64,000 bases of DNA from SZUA-442 sp963759175 (GTDB lineage: Bacteria > Actinomycetota > Acidimicrobiia > Spongiisociales > UBA5794): NCBI GenBank assembly GCA_963759175.1, contig CAVWXP010000019.1:62001-126000 (forward strand). Reading direction: 5' to 3'. Positions 1 to 8,127 of the stretch are shown piece after piece; the stretch's first letter is position 1; each line of letters begins with the position of its first letter. The translations under genes and the position numbers were made by a program. The notes under the pieces were generated by a model that saw nothing but the letters and a program-made list of their open reading frames with translations, ran no database searches and had not been told where the DNA came from.

Positions 1-506
1 CGGCATCGGTCTGCTTGAAGACGGCGTGCTCGCGCGATGCGAGCGTCAGATCGCACACGACGTGCAGGCTGTGCCCGCCCCCGACGGCCCACCCAGGGAC
101 GACGGCGATCACCACCTTGGGCATGAACCTGATGAGGCGCTGCACCTCGAGGATGTGCAGGCGGCCGAGCCTGGCGGGGTCGATGCCGTCGTGACCCTCG
201 TACTTGTACCCGTCCCTGCCACGGATGCGCTGGTCGCCACCCGAGCAGAACGCCCATCCGCCGTCCTTTGGCGAGGGTCCGTTGCCCGTGAGGAGGACGC
301 ACCCGACATCGGAGGTCATGCGGGCGTGGTCGAGCGCCGTGTACAGCTCGTCGACCGTCCGTGGCCGGAACGCGTTGCGGACCTCGGGTCGGTCGAAAGC
401 GATGCGCACAACGCCGGCATCGACTGCACGGTGGTAGGTGATGTCGGTGAACGAGAACCCCGCCACCTCGTCCCAACTCGATTCGTCGAAGATGTCAGAT
501 GTCACA
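1..506 (-). CDS. menB: 1,4-dihydroxy-2-naphthoyl-CoA synthase MenB (3' end off the window)
   Basis: Converts o-succinylbenzoyl-CoA to 1,4-dihydroxy-2-naphthoyl-CoA in menaquinone synthesis; cytosolic, crotonase fold. The 168 visible residues contain the MenB-specific stretch GWAFCSGGDQRIRG and the oxyanion-hole/active-site stretch PGWAVGGGHSLHVVCDL, followed by ASREHAVFKQTDA, all close to the MenB consensus. The chosen start is GTG at 506, behind a GGAGGG ribosome site; the gene runs leftward off the window, so its C-terminus is missing. It is divergent from menE with only 40 bases between the starts, so the two menaquinone genes share a regulatory region. Identification is by motif recognition and is firm. 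Confidence 0.95.
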
Positions 507-532
507 AGCCCTCCGATACGGCGAAGCCCCGA

Positions 533-538
533 TAGGGT
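533..538 (+). promoter_or_regulatory. Putative -10 box of menE
   Basis: TAGGGT fits the actinobacterial TANNNT -10 consensus and lies 8 bases before the menE ATG, with no Shine-Dalgarno sequence in between. This suggests a leaderless or nearly leaderless menE transcript. The spacing is slightly longer than at the other sites of this class in the window. Confidence 0.4.
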
Positions 539-546
539 AACCACCG

Positions 547-1833
547 ATGGCCAACCCCTCATCTGATGCCACCCCGTCGTCGGCCGGAGCGGTCTCACCC
601 GCGGACTTGGTCGACGCCTCGGCGATCGACCGACCCGAAGAACCCGCCCTGGTCTTCAGTGATGGCGTCGTGACCTACGAGACCCTCCGGACCCTCGTCG
701 GATCCCGAGTCGCAACGCTGCGAGGGGTCGTCACGACCGGTGAGGTGGTTCCCACGCCGGTACGGCTCGACCTTCCCAGCATCGTGGAGCTGCTGGCGCT
801 CCCCACCGTCGGCGCCGTGCCCCTCCCGTTCGTCGCCGAACCTCCGGACATCGGAGCAGTCGAGGCGCCAGGCGCGGTCATCTGTGTCACGACATCGGGG
901 AGCGAGGGGCGGCGCCGCACGGTGCCACTCACGATGGGCAACATCGTCGCCTCCATCGGGGCATCGGCCCGTCGGCTCGACACGTCGAGCGCCGATCGGT
1001 GGCTGCTCACGCTTCCGATAGACCACATCGCTGGATTGTCGGTGCTCTATCGATCGTTCGCCGCAGGAGGGACCGTCGTGGTCGCGCCCTTCGGCGGTCA
1101 TGACGACCTGGTCCTCGCAACCAGGCCGACCATCGCATCAGTCGTACCGACCATGCTGCACCGGTTGCTCGAGGGTCCACCATCGGTGGTGGATGCGATC
1201 GGGACGTTCCTGGTGGGAGGAGGGCCACTGCGCCCCTCGCTCCTCGAACGCGCGGGCATCGCCGGCGCAGACGTCGCTGCCACGTATGGCAGCACCGAGA
1301 CGGCATCCCAGGTCGCCACCACGGTGCCGGGCGAACCCGTCCGCCATGCCGGCTACGTCGGCGCGCCACTCGACGGGTTCGACGTCAGGATCGACGCCGA
1401 CGACACGATCGTCGTCGACGGCCCCGCCGTGTTCGGCGGGTATCTCAGCGAACGCCGACGCACCAAGCCCCATCGCACGTCGGATCTCGGCCGGTGGGAG
1501 GACGACGGGGGTCTCACGGTGCTCGGTCGTCGCGACGACATCGTGATCAGCGGCGGCGTGAATGTGTCGCTCACGGCGGTCGAGGGCGCGATCGATGCCC
1601 TCACCGATGTCACGGACGTCGTAGTGGTTGCCATCGACGACGACGAGTGGGGAAGTGCGGTCTGTGCGCTCGTGGTGTCCGAGCAGCCCCTCGAGTCCCT
1701 GGGTGAGCGCATCGGACACATCCTGGATGGCCCGCAACGTCCCCGTCACCTCCAGATCATCGACCGCCTGCCACTGCTCGGGAACGGGAAACCGGATCGC
1801 GTGGCGATTCGGGCCATGTTCGCCGATCGGTAG
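547..1833 (+). CDS. menE: o-succinylbenzoate-CoA ligase MenE
   Basis: AMP-forming acyl-CoA ligase that activates o-succinylbenzoate and so provides the substrate for MenB. The 428-residue protein shows the ANL-family P-loop (TTSGSEGRRRTVPLT, about residues 115-130), the A5 motif ATYGSTETASQ near 240, and the C-terminal hinge region LGRRDDIVISGGVNVS. The catalytic lysine motif PLLGNGKPDR lies near the end. Length is at the short end for the ANL superfamily but normal for MenE. Adjacency to menB makes the MenE assignment much more likely than a generic acyl-CoA synthetase. Confidence 0.9.
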   Translation: MANPSSDATPSSAGAVSPADLVDASAIDRPEEPALVFSDGVVTYETLRTLVGSRVATLRGVVTTGEVVPTPVRLDLPSIVELLALPTVGAVPLPFVAEPPDIGAVEAPGAVICVTTSGSEGRRRTVPLTMGNIVASIGASARRLDTSSADRWLLTLPIDHIAGLSVLYRSFAAGGTVVVAPFGGHDDLVLATRPTIASVVPTMLHRLLEGPPSVVDAIGTFLVGGGPLRPSLLERAGIAGADVAATYGSTETASQVATTVPGEPVRHAGYVGAPLDGFDVRIDADDTIVVDGPAVFGGYLSERRRTKPHRTSDLGRWEDDGGLTVLGRRDDIVISGGVNVSLTAVEGAIDALTDVTDVVVVAIDDDEWGSAVCALVVSEQPLESLGERIGHILDGPQRPRHLQIIDRLPLLGNGKPDRVAIRAMFADR

Positions 1834-1861
1834 TCTGGCCGCGTTACACGAGGAGGTGTCC

Positions 1862-2647
1862 ATGGATCTGGGGCTCAACGGCAAGCGGGCACTGGTTGCG
1901 GCAGCGTCGCAGGGCCTCGGCGCGGCGATTGCCCGCACCCTTGCGGCCGAGGGATGCACGGTGGAACTCTGCTCGCGTTCGATGGTCGATGCCTCTGCGA
2001 CGGCGGAAGCGATCGCGGCCGATACCGGGGCCACGGTCACGGCAGCGCAGGTCGACGTCACCGACGCGGGCGAGGTGCGTCGCTGGGTCGATGAGGTCGC
2101 GCACCGGTGGGGCGGTATCGACATCGTCGTGGCCAACGCCGGCGGACCGCCCGCGAGCCCGTTCGACGAGACCGGTGAGGACGACTGGGATCGAGCGTAT
2201 GCCCTCACCCTACGTTCGGCGATGACCTTCGCATCAGCGAGTCGACCGCACCTCTCGGCAGGAGGAGCCATGCTCTACATGACGTCGATCTCGGCTCGAC
2301 AGCCGATCCACGTCCTGTCCATGTCTGGCATCTTCCGGGCCGGTGTCGCCGCCCTCGCCAAGACGCTTGCCGACGACTGGGGACCGGACGGCATCCGCGT
2401 CAACCACCTCATACCCGGCCGGATCGCGACGGAACGGGTCGCAGAACTCGACGCCGGGGTTGCAACGCGACGCGGGGTCGACGCGGCGACGATCCGGCGC
2501 GAGAGTGAGGCGGGCATCCCCCTCGGGCGGTACGGCGAACCGGATGAGTACGCCGCCGCTGCAGCGTTCCTGGTGTCTCCTGCTGCCAGCTACATCACCG
2601 GCGCGACCCTGGCGGTCGACGGGGGAGCGATTCGGGCGATCACCTGA
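1862..2647 (+). CDS. Atypical short-chain dehydrogenase/reductase lacking the YxxxK motif
   Basis: A 261-residue Rossmann-fold SDR with the cofactor motif AAASQGLGAAIA (about residues 13-24) and the NAG motif (VANAGG, about 90-95). The usual catalytic Ser is present (Ser142), but the positions of the catalytic Tyr and Lys are Ser155 and Arg159 (SGIFR). This is a recognised divergent SDR subgroup often annotated as FabG-like. The ATG at 1862 follows a strong GAGGAGGT site, 28 bases after menE, so it probably belongs to the menE transcript. Substrate unknown; a role in menaquinone metabolism is suggested only by position. It converges on the M3 peptidase gene. Confidence 0.85.
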   Translation: MDLGLNGKRALVAAASQGLGAAIARTLAAEGCTVELCSRSMVDASATAEAIAADTGATVTAAQVDVTDAGEVRRWVDEVAHRWGGIDIVVANAGGPPASPFDETGEDDWDRAYALTLRSAMTFASASRPHLSAGGAMLYMTSISARQPIHVLSMSGIFRAGVAALAKTLADDWGPDGIRVNHLIPGRIATERVAELDAGVATRRGVDAATIRRESEAGIPLGRYGEPDEYAAAAAFLVSPAASYITGATLAVDGGAIRAIT

Positions 2648-2675
2648 ACCCGGCCGCTCATCGCGAACCCGGTGG

Positions 2676-4613
2676 TCAGGCGATGCCGAGCTTGGCGAGG
2701 AATGCGTCCGCGTTCGGTTCGCGGCCGAGGAATGCCTCGAGGTGGTCCCACGCATCGCGTGCACTGCCCATGGCGAGGATCTCGGCTCGGTAGCGTCTGC
2801 CGACCTCGGGCGACAACACTCCCTCGTCCTCGAACACCGAGAACATGTCATCCCCGTAGACCTTGGACCACAGGTACCCGTAGTAGCCGGCGTCGTACCC
2901 GCCCATGAGGTGTCCGAAGGACGCCGCCATGAACGTCCCCTCGTGGAAGGGGGTGAGGGTGAACTCGTTCGCCTCCCGCTCGAGTGCATCGAGATCGGGT
3001 CGGGGACCCGAGGTGTGCATCGCGAGGTCGTACTTGCCGAGGAACACCTGTCGCAGGGTCAACAAGCCGATGTTCTGGTCGCGGGCTGCGACCAGGGCGT
3101 CCACCATTGCGTCGGGGATCGGCTCGCCGGTTGCATGGTGCACGGCGAACCGCTTGAGCACCTCCGTGCTCCACATCCAGTTCTCCATGATCTGCGACGG
3201 TGCCTCGACGAAGTCCCACTCCGTGTCGAACCCGGCGAAACGCTGCACGTCGATCTCCGTCAGGCAGGCGTGGAGGACATGACCGAATTCGTGCCACAAC
3301 GTCACCGCCTCGTCGTGCTTGAGGAGGGACGGTGTGTCACCCGTGGGTTTGGTGAAGTTCGCGGCCACCGCAGCCACCGGTGTTCGCACCGATCCGTCGT
3401 CGTTGCGGCGCCGATCCACGACGTTCCAGCAGGCGGCGTGGGTGAACTTGCCCGCCCTCGGATGCAGGTCGAGGTGGAAGTGGGCGATCAGCGCGCCGGT
3501 CCCGGCGTCGTCGATCCGGAAGGTCCTGACGTCTTCGTGCCACGTCGGATGGTCGGGGAGCTCGGAGTAGCGGAGTCCGAACACGTCGCCGGTGACATCG
3601 AGCATGCCCTTGACGACCGTGTCGAGGGAGAAGTACTCGGCGACCACGTTCTGATCGATACCGAAGTCTCGTTTCTGTTGCAGCGTGTGGTAGTACTGGC
3701 GGTCCCACGGCTCGAGGTCGGCGCCGGGGATGTCCTGGCGGAGCAACTCCTCGAGTCGTCGCTTCTCGTCGAGGGCGAGCCTCGTGATCCCGGGAACGAC
3801 CGAGTCGTACAACGCCTCGACGCTCGCAGGATCGGCCATCTTGACGTCCATCGCATAGGCGGCCCAGTTGTCGTACCCGAGCAGCTCGGCGATCTCGGCC
3901 CGGATCGCGAGCGCCTCCTCGAGAAGGGTTCGATTGTCCTCGACCGCCCTGTTGAGGTAGCGGTATTGGAGCTCGCGGCGTTGGTCGCGATGGGGTGATT
4001 GCTCCATGAACGGTAGGTATGCCGGGTAGTCGAGAGTGACTCGCACCGTTCCGGTGGCATCGCCTTCCCCCAACGAGTCGACATAGGCCTCCGGCAGGGC
4101 GTCGAGGTCGGTGCGTGGGACGTCGAGGTGGTCCTCGTGGTCGGCGATGTTCCGTGCGAACTGGACCTGGAGGGTGATCAATCGTTCCTGGAGCGTGCGG
4201 ACGCGTTCGCGGCCGGTCCGATCGAGTCCGTGGCCGGCACGACGCAGGTCGCGGATCCACTCGTCCGTCGAACGGCGCTCGAGCCCCTCGAGCGCGTCGA
4301 TGTCCACGGCAGAGACCGCATCGAACACCTCGGTGCGCGAGATGAGGCCGGTCGCCCACGTCGCCAACGCCTGCTGCGCCGCATTCCCGGCGTTCCGTAC
4401 GTCCTCATCCGGATGGAAATTGGCGAGCAGCGGACCGTAGCCGTGGGCGTCCTGGATGTGCTCCATCGCACGGTCGAGTGGCTGGATCCTCTCGGCGAAA
4501 CCGGTTCCGGTGTTGGTCACAGCGAGCGCGACGAGTGCCTCCGCTGTGAGGATCGCCTCCTCAGTCGCCTCGGCGACCGATGCCTCGGTCGCCGTCGAGA
4601 GGTCGTGGACCAT
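2676..4613 (-). CDS. M3-family zinc oligopeptidase (thimet oligopeptidase/Dcp-like)
   Basis: A 645-residue cytosolic metallopeptidase of the M3 family, which cleaves short peptides. The zinc-binding HExxH appears as WHEFGHVLHA at about residues 440-450, and the second-domain stretch ENWMWSTEVLKRFAVH is typical of M3A enzymes. Length matches the family (about 650-700). The start at 4613 lies 6 bases after the stop of the upstream EEP-like gene, so the gene is the last member of a three-gene minus-strand operon beginning with the PQQ-type lipoprotein. I cannot separate oligopeptidase A from dipeptidyl carboxypeptidase by motif alone. Confidence 0.92.
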   Translation of the reverse strand: MVHDLSTATEASVAEATEEAILTAEALVALAVTNTGTGFAERIQPLDRAMEHIQDAHGYGPLLANFHPDEDVRNAGNAAQQALATWATGLISRTEVFDAVSAVDIDALEGLERRSTDEWIRDLRRAGHGLDRTGRERVRTLQERLITLQVQFARNIADHEDHLDVPRTDLDALPEAYVDSLGEGDATGTVRVTLDYPAYLPFMEQSPHRDQRRELQYRYLNRAVEDNRTLLEEALAIRAEIAELLGYDNWAAYAMDVKMADPASVEALYDSVVPGITRLALDEKRRLEELLRQDIPGADLEPWDRQYYHTLQQKRDFGIDQNVVAEYFSLDTVVKGMLDVTGDVFGLRYSELPDHPTWHEDVRTFRIDDAGTGALIAHFHLDLHPRAGKFTHAACWNVVDRRRNDDGSVRTPVAAVAANFTKPTGDTPSLLKHDEAVTLWHEFGHVLHACLTEIDVQRFAGFDTEWDFVEAPSQIMENWMWSTEVLKRFAVHHATGEPIPDAMVDALVAARDQNIGLLTLRQVFLGKYDLAMHTSGPRPDLDALEREANEFTLTPFHEGTFMAASFGHLMGGYDAGYYGYLWSKVYGDDMFSVFEDEGVLSPEVGRRYRAEILAMGSARDAWDHLEAFLGREPNADAFLAKLGIA

Positions 4614-4619
4614 GGCGTC

Positions 4620-5591
4620 TCAGCCTCGCTGGCCGACGACCACCGTCATCGGTAGGTGGCCGGCACCGATGTCGGGGCCGCTCATGAGGTCGAGGGGGGT
4701 GATCTCATCGGTCATGAGAACGAGGTCCAGGGGAATGCCCGCCCATCCGCCGATGATCGGGAACCCCGACACCGGCCACGTCGAGAGGTATCCGGAGCCC
4801 TCGGTTGCGTCCCGAACGGCGTCGGTCGACAGCAGTGATCTCAGCGCCTGGGCGTAGCGCGTCGTGCCGAGATTGCCGATCACGACGAGCGGTTCGGCAC
4901 GGGCCTCGACGATCGAACCGATGGCGTCGATGCGTGCGTCGAGTGCCCCAGCGGCCTCGCTGTTCGTCGCCAGCTTGCCCCAGGCGGTGACGATGCCGAT
5001 CGTTCCGTCGCCGGACGGAACCCTGATGACATGGATCGCCTCGCCTGTGTCCTCCACGATCGTGGTGTCGACCTCGTAGTCATCACGGCCGAGGACTGCT
5101 ACGCCGGTCGTATCGGACTCGGGGGCAGCGAGGAGGCGATAGGGCGAGCCGTCGGTGACGAGTGGTGCCAGACGGGTGTCCGAGACGCCGGAGGCGATCA
5201 GGACGTCGGCGTCGGAATCGAACAGCCACCGCAGCATGAATTCCTCGTCGTCCGTACCGCCGTAGAGGTCGACGGACACGACGCGCACGCCGTCCTCGCC
5301 GATTCCCGGCGGTTGTGAGCCGAACCATGCTGGCGCGAGGATGAAGGCGTTCACGATTGCGGCGGCGACGAACACGATGGCGGCGAGGCCCTTGGCCGTG
5401 AGGGCATAGACCACGGCGGAGATGATCGCGACCCAGGCGAGCTGCCATCGGAAGTTCGCAAAGAGGTCGAACAGCCACCAGCTTGCGCCGAAGAAGGCCA
5501 GCACGGTCGCAACCGATGCGATCCCGCCGAACCCCAGGGCGATGATGATCAGGGAGGTTCTCAGGCCCGTCCCCACGCCAGTGGATGTCAC
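4620..5591 (-). CDS. Membrane-anchored endonuclease/exonuclease/phosphatase-fold protein, probably catalytically degenerate
   Basis: The 323-residue product starts with three hydrophobic segments (about residues 10-30, 38-60 and 65-85), followed by a soluble domain resembling the EEP fold. The recognisable EEP landmarks are weak: the GDxN-like position reads VIGNLGTT, and the final SDHxP motif reads GAGHLP, with the Asp missing. The usual Glu of the LQE motif reads ASGVSD. This suggests an EEP relative that has lost its metal-dependent chemistry, though a distant homologue with different residues is possible. Start is GTG at 5591, overlapping the TGA of the PQQ-type lipoprotein gene by four bases (GTGA), so the two are translationally coupled. 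Confidence 0.6.
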   Translation of the reverse strand: MTSTGVGTGLRTSLIIIALGFGGIASVATVLAFFGASWWLFDLFANFRWQLAWVAIISAVVYALTAKGLAAIVFVAAAIVNAFILAPAWFGSQPPGIGEDGVRVVSVDLYGGTDDEEFMLRWLFDSDADVLIASGVSDTRLAPLVTDGSPYRLLAAPESDTTGVAVLGRDDYEVDTTIVEDTGEAIHVIRVPSGDGTIGIVTAWGKLATNSEAAGALDARIDAIGSIVEARAEPLVVIGNLGTTRYAQALRSLLSTDAVRDATEGSGYLSTWPVSGFPIIGGWAGIPLDLVLMTDEITPLDLMSGPDIGAGHLPMTVVVGQRG

Positions 5592-7192
5592 GACCCGAAA
5601 GCGTACATGAACCCGTCGCGCGAACCGACATATATGTTGCCGTTCCACACGGCCGGGGTGGATTCGATGCACCCGCCTGTCGCCAGCGGACGGTTCCACA
5701 GCTGGGTGGGACCCAGCGGATCCGACACGTCATAGGCGCGGAGCGCCGATTGATCGGAGAAGCAATCCACCGCGATCACGAGGACATCGTCGACGATCGC
5801 GGGCGACGACCACGCGTTCACGCCGACATCGTCGGACCAGACGGTCTGACCGCTGTCGGTATCGATCGCAAGGAGATTGCCGCTGTCGGTGGGCACGAAC
5901 AGGATCCCTTCGGGATGGAGGGCAGGAGTCGCCCACACGCCGGTGTCCTGACCCCTGGCTGCGGGGATCTCGACACTCCACACGATCGGGGAGATGCTCG
6001 TGAGCGGATCGCCGACGGGTATCGAGGTGTCGAGCTTCACGAGCTGGCCCACCTCGCGCACACGCCTGGCCGCCGTGTTGTTGGTCTTCTCGTGGTCGGC
6101 GTGTGCCACGACGTAGATGTACCCCTCGGCGTCGATGGTGATCGTCGAGTCGATGTCGTCGCCCATCCAGAAGTCGAAGAACACCTCGGCGTTGCCGTTC
6201 TCGATGTCGCTGAGGTCGAGACCCACGACGCGCCCGGCGCTGGTGGCGAAGTACGCCTTCTGATCGAAGATGGCCGTCGAACCCTCGATCGATTGCTGTC
6301 GGCCGAGGAGGTCGAAGAGCTCGTCCGTCCATGCAGGCATCTCGTACACGATCTCGGGGTTGATGGTCACCAGCCCATCGGCGTCGTATCCACGGTTGAG
6401 CTTGATCGCAAACCACCAGGAGTTCTCGCCACCGACGTACAACATGTCGTCCACGACCACGGGGTTGGAGTCCCAGTCGTCGTTCCACATCCCCTCGACG
6501 GCCTTTGCATGCAACGACCACACCTCGCGCACCTCGTCGCCATCGAGCGCCAGGATGCGGAAGCGCGGATCGCGTGAGCCGGCGTAGAGCAGCGGGTAGC
6601 CGTCGGGGTCGAGGGTGACGGTCCCCTTGATGATGTCACCCATGTCGTAGCTCGGGCGCAGCTGGCTCCCGTCGTCGGCGTCCAGGAAGTGGATCTTCTT
6701 GTCGTAGGCGCCGAAGATCAGCTCGGTCGTGCCGTCGTCCCACTCGTGGACGAGCGGTTGACCGGTCCATCCCGTGCCGTACCACCACTTCTCCTGATTC
6801 CCGACGGGGGAGAGGCCCGCCATCGCCGAGTCCGGGTACCTCCACAGGCGATCGGGGGTCTCCCTGGGGACCGGGCCCGTGCCGAAGAACGTGCGGGTCG
6901 GGTTGCCGCGGAACATGGTCAGGCCATCCACCTCACCCCATGGGCGGAAGACGGTGTCTGCCGTCACGACGCCGGTTGGGCGGGGGGCCGCAGTCGTGGT
7001 CGTGGTCGCCTCGGGGGCCGTGGTGTCGGTGGCGCCGCCCGAGGTGTCCGGAAGGGTCGTGGACGAGGTCACCGGAGGCAGGGTCGTGACGGATGGTTCG
7101 TTCGGATCGGCAGCTATGACGTTCTCACCGCCGGCGACACATGCCGACGCGAGAAGGGAGATCGAGAGGAGGAGGACAGCGGCCTTGCGCAT
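5588..7192 (-). CDS. PQQ-like beta-propeller lipoprotein
   Basis: A 534-residue predicted lipoprotein. The ATG at 7192 gives a clean signal peptide (MRKAAVLLLSISLLASAC) with lipobox LASAC, followed by a Thr/Pro-rich linker. The rest has blade-like repeats of the PQQ/WD type, such as LLAIDTDSGQTVWSDD, VYGSRDGFMYAFGS-like endings and repeated IVDDVLVIA/VVDDMLYVGG units, indicating an extracytoplasmic beta-propeller. Function could be scaffolding or ligand sensing; there is no evidence that it binds PQQ. An upstream in-frame start at 7237 exists but would put 15 residues before the signal peptide. A TACACT box lies 7 bases before the ATG, suggesting a leaderless transcript. Confidence 0.8.
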   Translation of the reverse strand: MRKAAVLLLSISLLASACVAGGENVIAADPNEPSVTTLPPVTSSTTLPDTSGGATDTTAPEATTTTTAAPRPTGVVTADTVFRPWGEVDGLTMFRGNPTRTFFGTGPVPRETPDRLWRYPDSAMAGLSPVGNQEKWWYGTGWTGQPLVHEWDDGTTELIFGAYDKKIHFLDADDGSQLRPSYDMGDIIKGTVTLDPDGYPLLYAGSRDPRFRILALDGDEVREVWSLHAKAVEGMWNDDWDSNPVVVDDMLYVGGENSWWFAIKLNRGYDADGLVTINPEIVYEMPAWTDELFDLLGRQQSIEGSTAIFDQKAYFATSAGRVVGLDLSDIENGNAEVFFDFWMGDDIDSTITIDAEGYIYVVAHADHEKTNNTAARRVREVGQLVKLDTSIPVGDPLTSISPIVWSVEIPAARGQDTGVWATPALHPEGILFVPTDSGNLLAIDTDSGQTVWSDDVGVNAWSSPAIVDDVLVIAVDCFSDQSALRAYDVSDPLGPTQLWNRPLATGGCIESTPAVWNGNIYVGSRDGFMYAFGS

Positions 7193-7199
7193 CGGAGCG

Positions 7200-7205
7200 A
7201 GTGTA
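7200..7205 (-). promoter_or_regulatory. Putative -10 box of the PQQ-type lipoprotein gene
   Basis: TACACT on the minus strand, followed by exactly 7 bases and then the ATG at 7192. There is no Shine-Dalgarno sequence, so a leaderless start is likely. Confidence 0.5.
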
Positions 7206-7260
7206 GGAACCGGGTCCCGATAGTCGATGGACCGCATCGTGATGCGACCACGGCGTCACG

Positions 7261-7266
7261 TAGGCT
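7261..7266 (+). promoter_or_regulatory. Putative -10 box of the YihY-family gene
   Basis: TAGGCT followed by 6 bases and then the ATG at 7273, with no ribosome binding site. It fits the leaderless pattern seen repeatedly in this window. It lies back to back with the PQQ-type lipoprotein promoter. Confidence 0.5.
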
Positions 7267-7272
7267 TGCGAC

Positions 7273-8117
7273 ATGGCAAGGATCGTCGCATTCGTACACG
7301 ACATGTGGGACGTCGGAGCGGACCGCATACGGCGTGCCGACCCCCTGCTCATGGGCGCCGCGATCGCATACAACAGCCTGTTCGCCCTGGTCCCCCTCGC
7401 CACGGCCTTCGTCGCCATGTTGTCCTTCTTCGATCGGTCGGACTCGGCACTGACCACGGTCTACGAGACGATCGCCGAGACGTTCCCGCCGGACCTCGCC
7501 GTCTTCCTCACGGACCTCCTCCAGGAGTCGGCTCGGTGGATCGGGGATGCCGCGAGGTCCGATCCTCGCCATATCGATCCTCGTGGCCCTCTGGTCGGGA
7601 TCCCGTGCGGTGTATGCGATCCAGAAGGCCCTGCGGGCCGTCGAGGGACACGAAGAGAACCGTGGGTACCTCGTTTCGCGGCTTCTCGGCATCGGGGTAA
7701 CGATCGCCGCGGGCATCGGCGTGATGATCGCCTACCTCTTCGCGCTGGTGGGTGGTCGCATCTGGACCGCGATCTCGGATCAGGTCGGAATCGTCGGTGG
7801 CAATGTCGCCCGCGGCATCGGGCTCGTCGCAGTCGTCGTGTGGGTCTGGCTGTTGTTGTGGGCCATCTACCGGTGGGGTCCACCGGAACCGATGCGCCGT
7901 TCGGGTCTCAACGCTGGCATCGTGGCAGTGGTCCTGGTGGTCGGCTCGAATCGCGGCATTCGCGCTCGCACCCACATTCGACTCGTCGACGCTTTCCTTC
8001 CTCGGAGCCATCGGCCTCTTCCTCATCTGGCTGTACTTCATCGGCATCGTCGTGGTCGCCGTCCCCACGATCCTCATGGCCTTGTCCGCGGCAGTGAGGA
8101 ACCAACTCCACCGTTAG
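7273..8117 (+). pseudogene. YihY/BrkB-family inner-membrane protein, interrupted by two frameshifts
   Basis: Three consecutive reading-frame segments together encode one YihY/UPF0761-type membrane protein of about 280 residues. Frame 1 gives the N-terminus (DPLLMGAAIAYNSLFALVPL). Near 7545-7555 the protein continues one base later (PILAISILVALWSGSRAVYA, IGVTIAAGIGVMIAYLFALV). Near 7930-7945 it shifts again by one base (ARIAAFALAPTFDSSTLSFL to VPTILMALSAAVRNQLHR). Removing one base at each point gives an intact frame, so sequence error is at least as likely as a real pseudogene. The family has about six membrane helices and no settled function. Its TAG stop forms the first three bases of the -10 box of the next gene. 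Confidence 0.75.
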
Positions 8118-8120
8118 GCT
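8115..8120 (+). promoter_or_regulatory. Putative -10 box of the first ABC half-transporter
   Basis: TAGGCT, whose TAG is also the stop codon of the YihY-family gene, followed by 7 bases and the ATG at 8128. This allows a leaderless start for the two-gene ABC operon. Confidence 0.45.
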
Positions 8121-8127
8121 GGGGTGA

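Noticed and set aside
2343..3998. Plus-strand open frame opposite the M3 peptidase
   Set aside because: Spans two convergent real genes and has no motif; typical GC-rich antisense frame.
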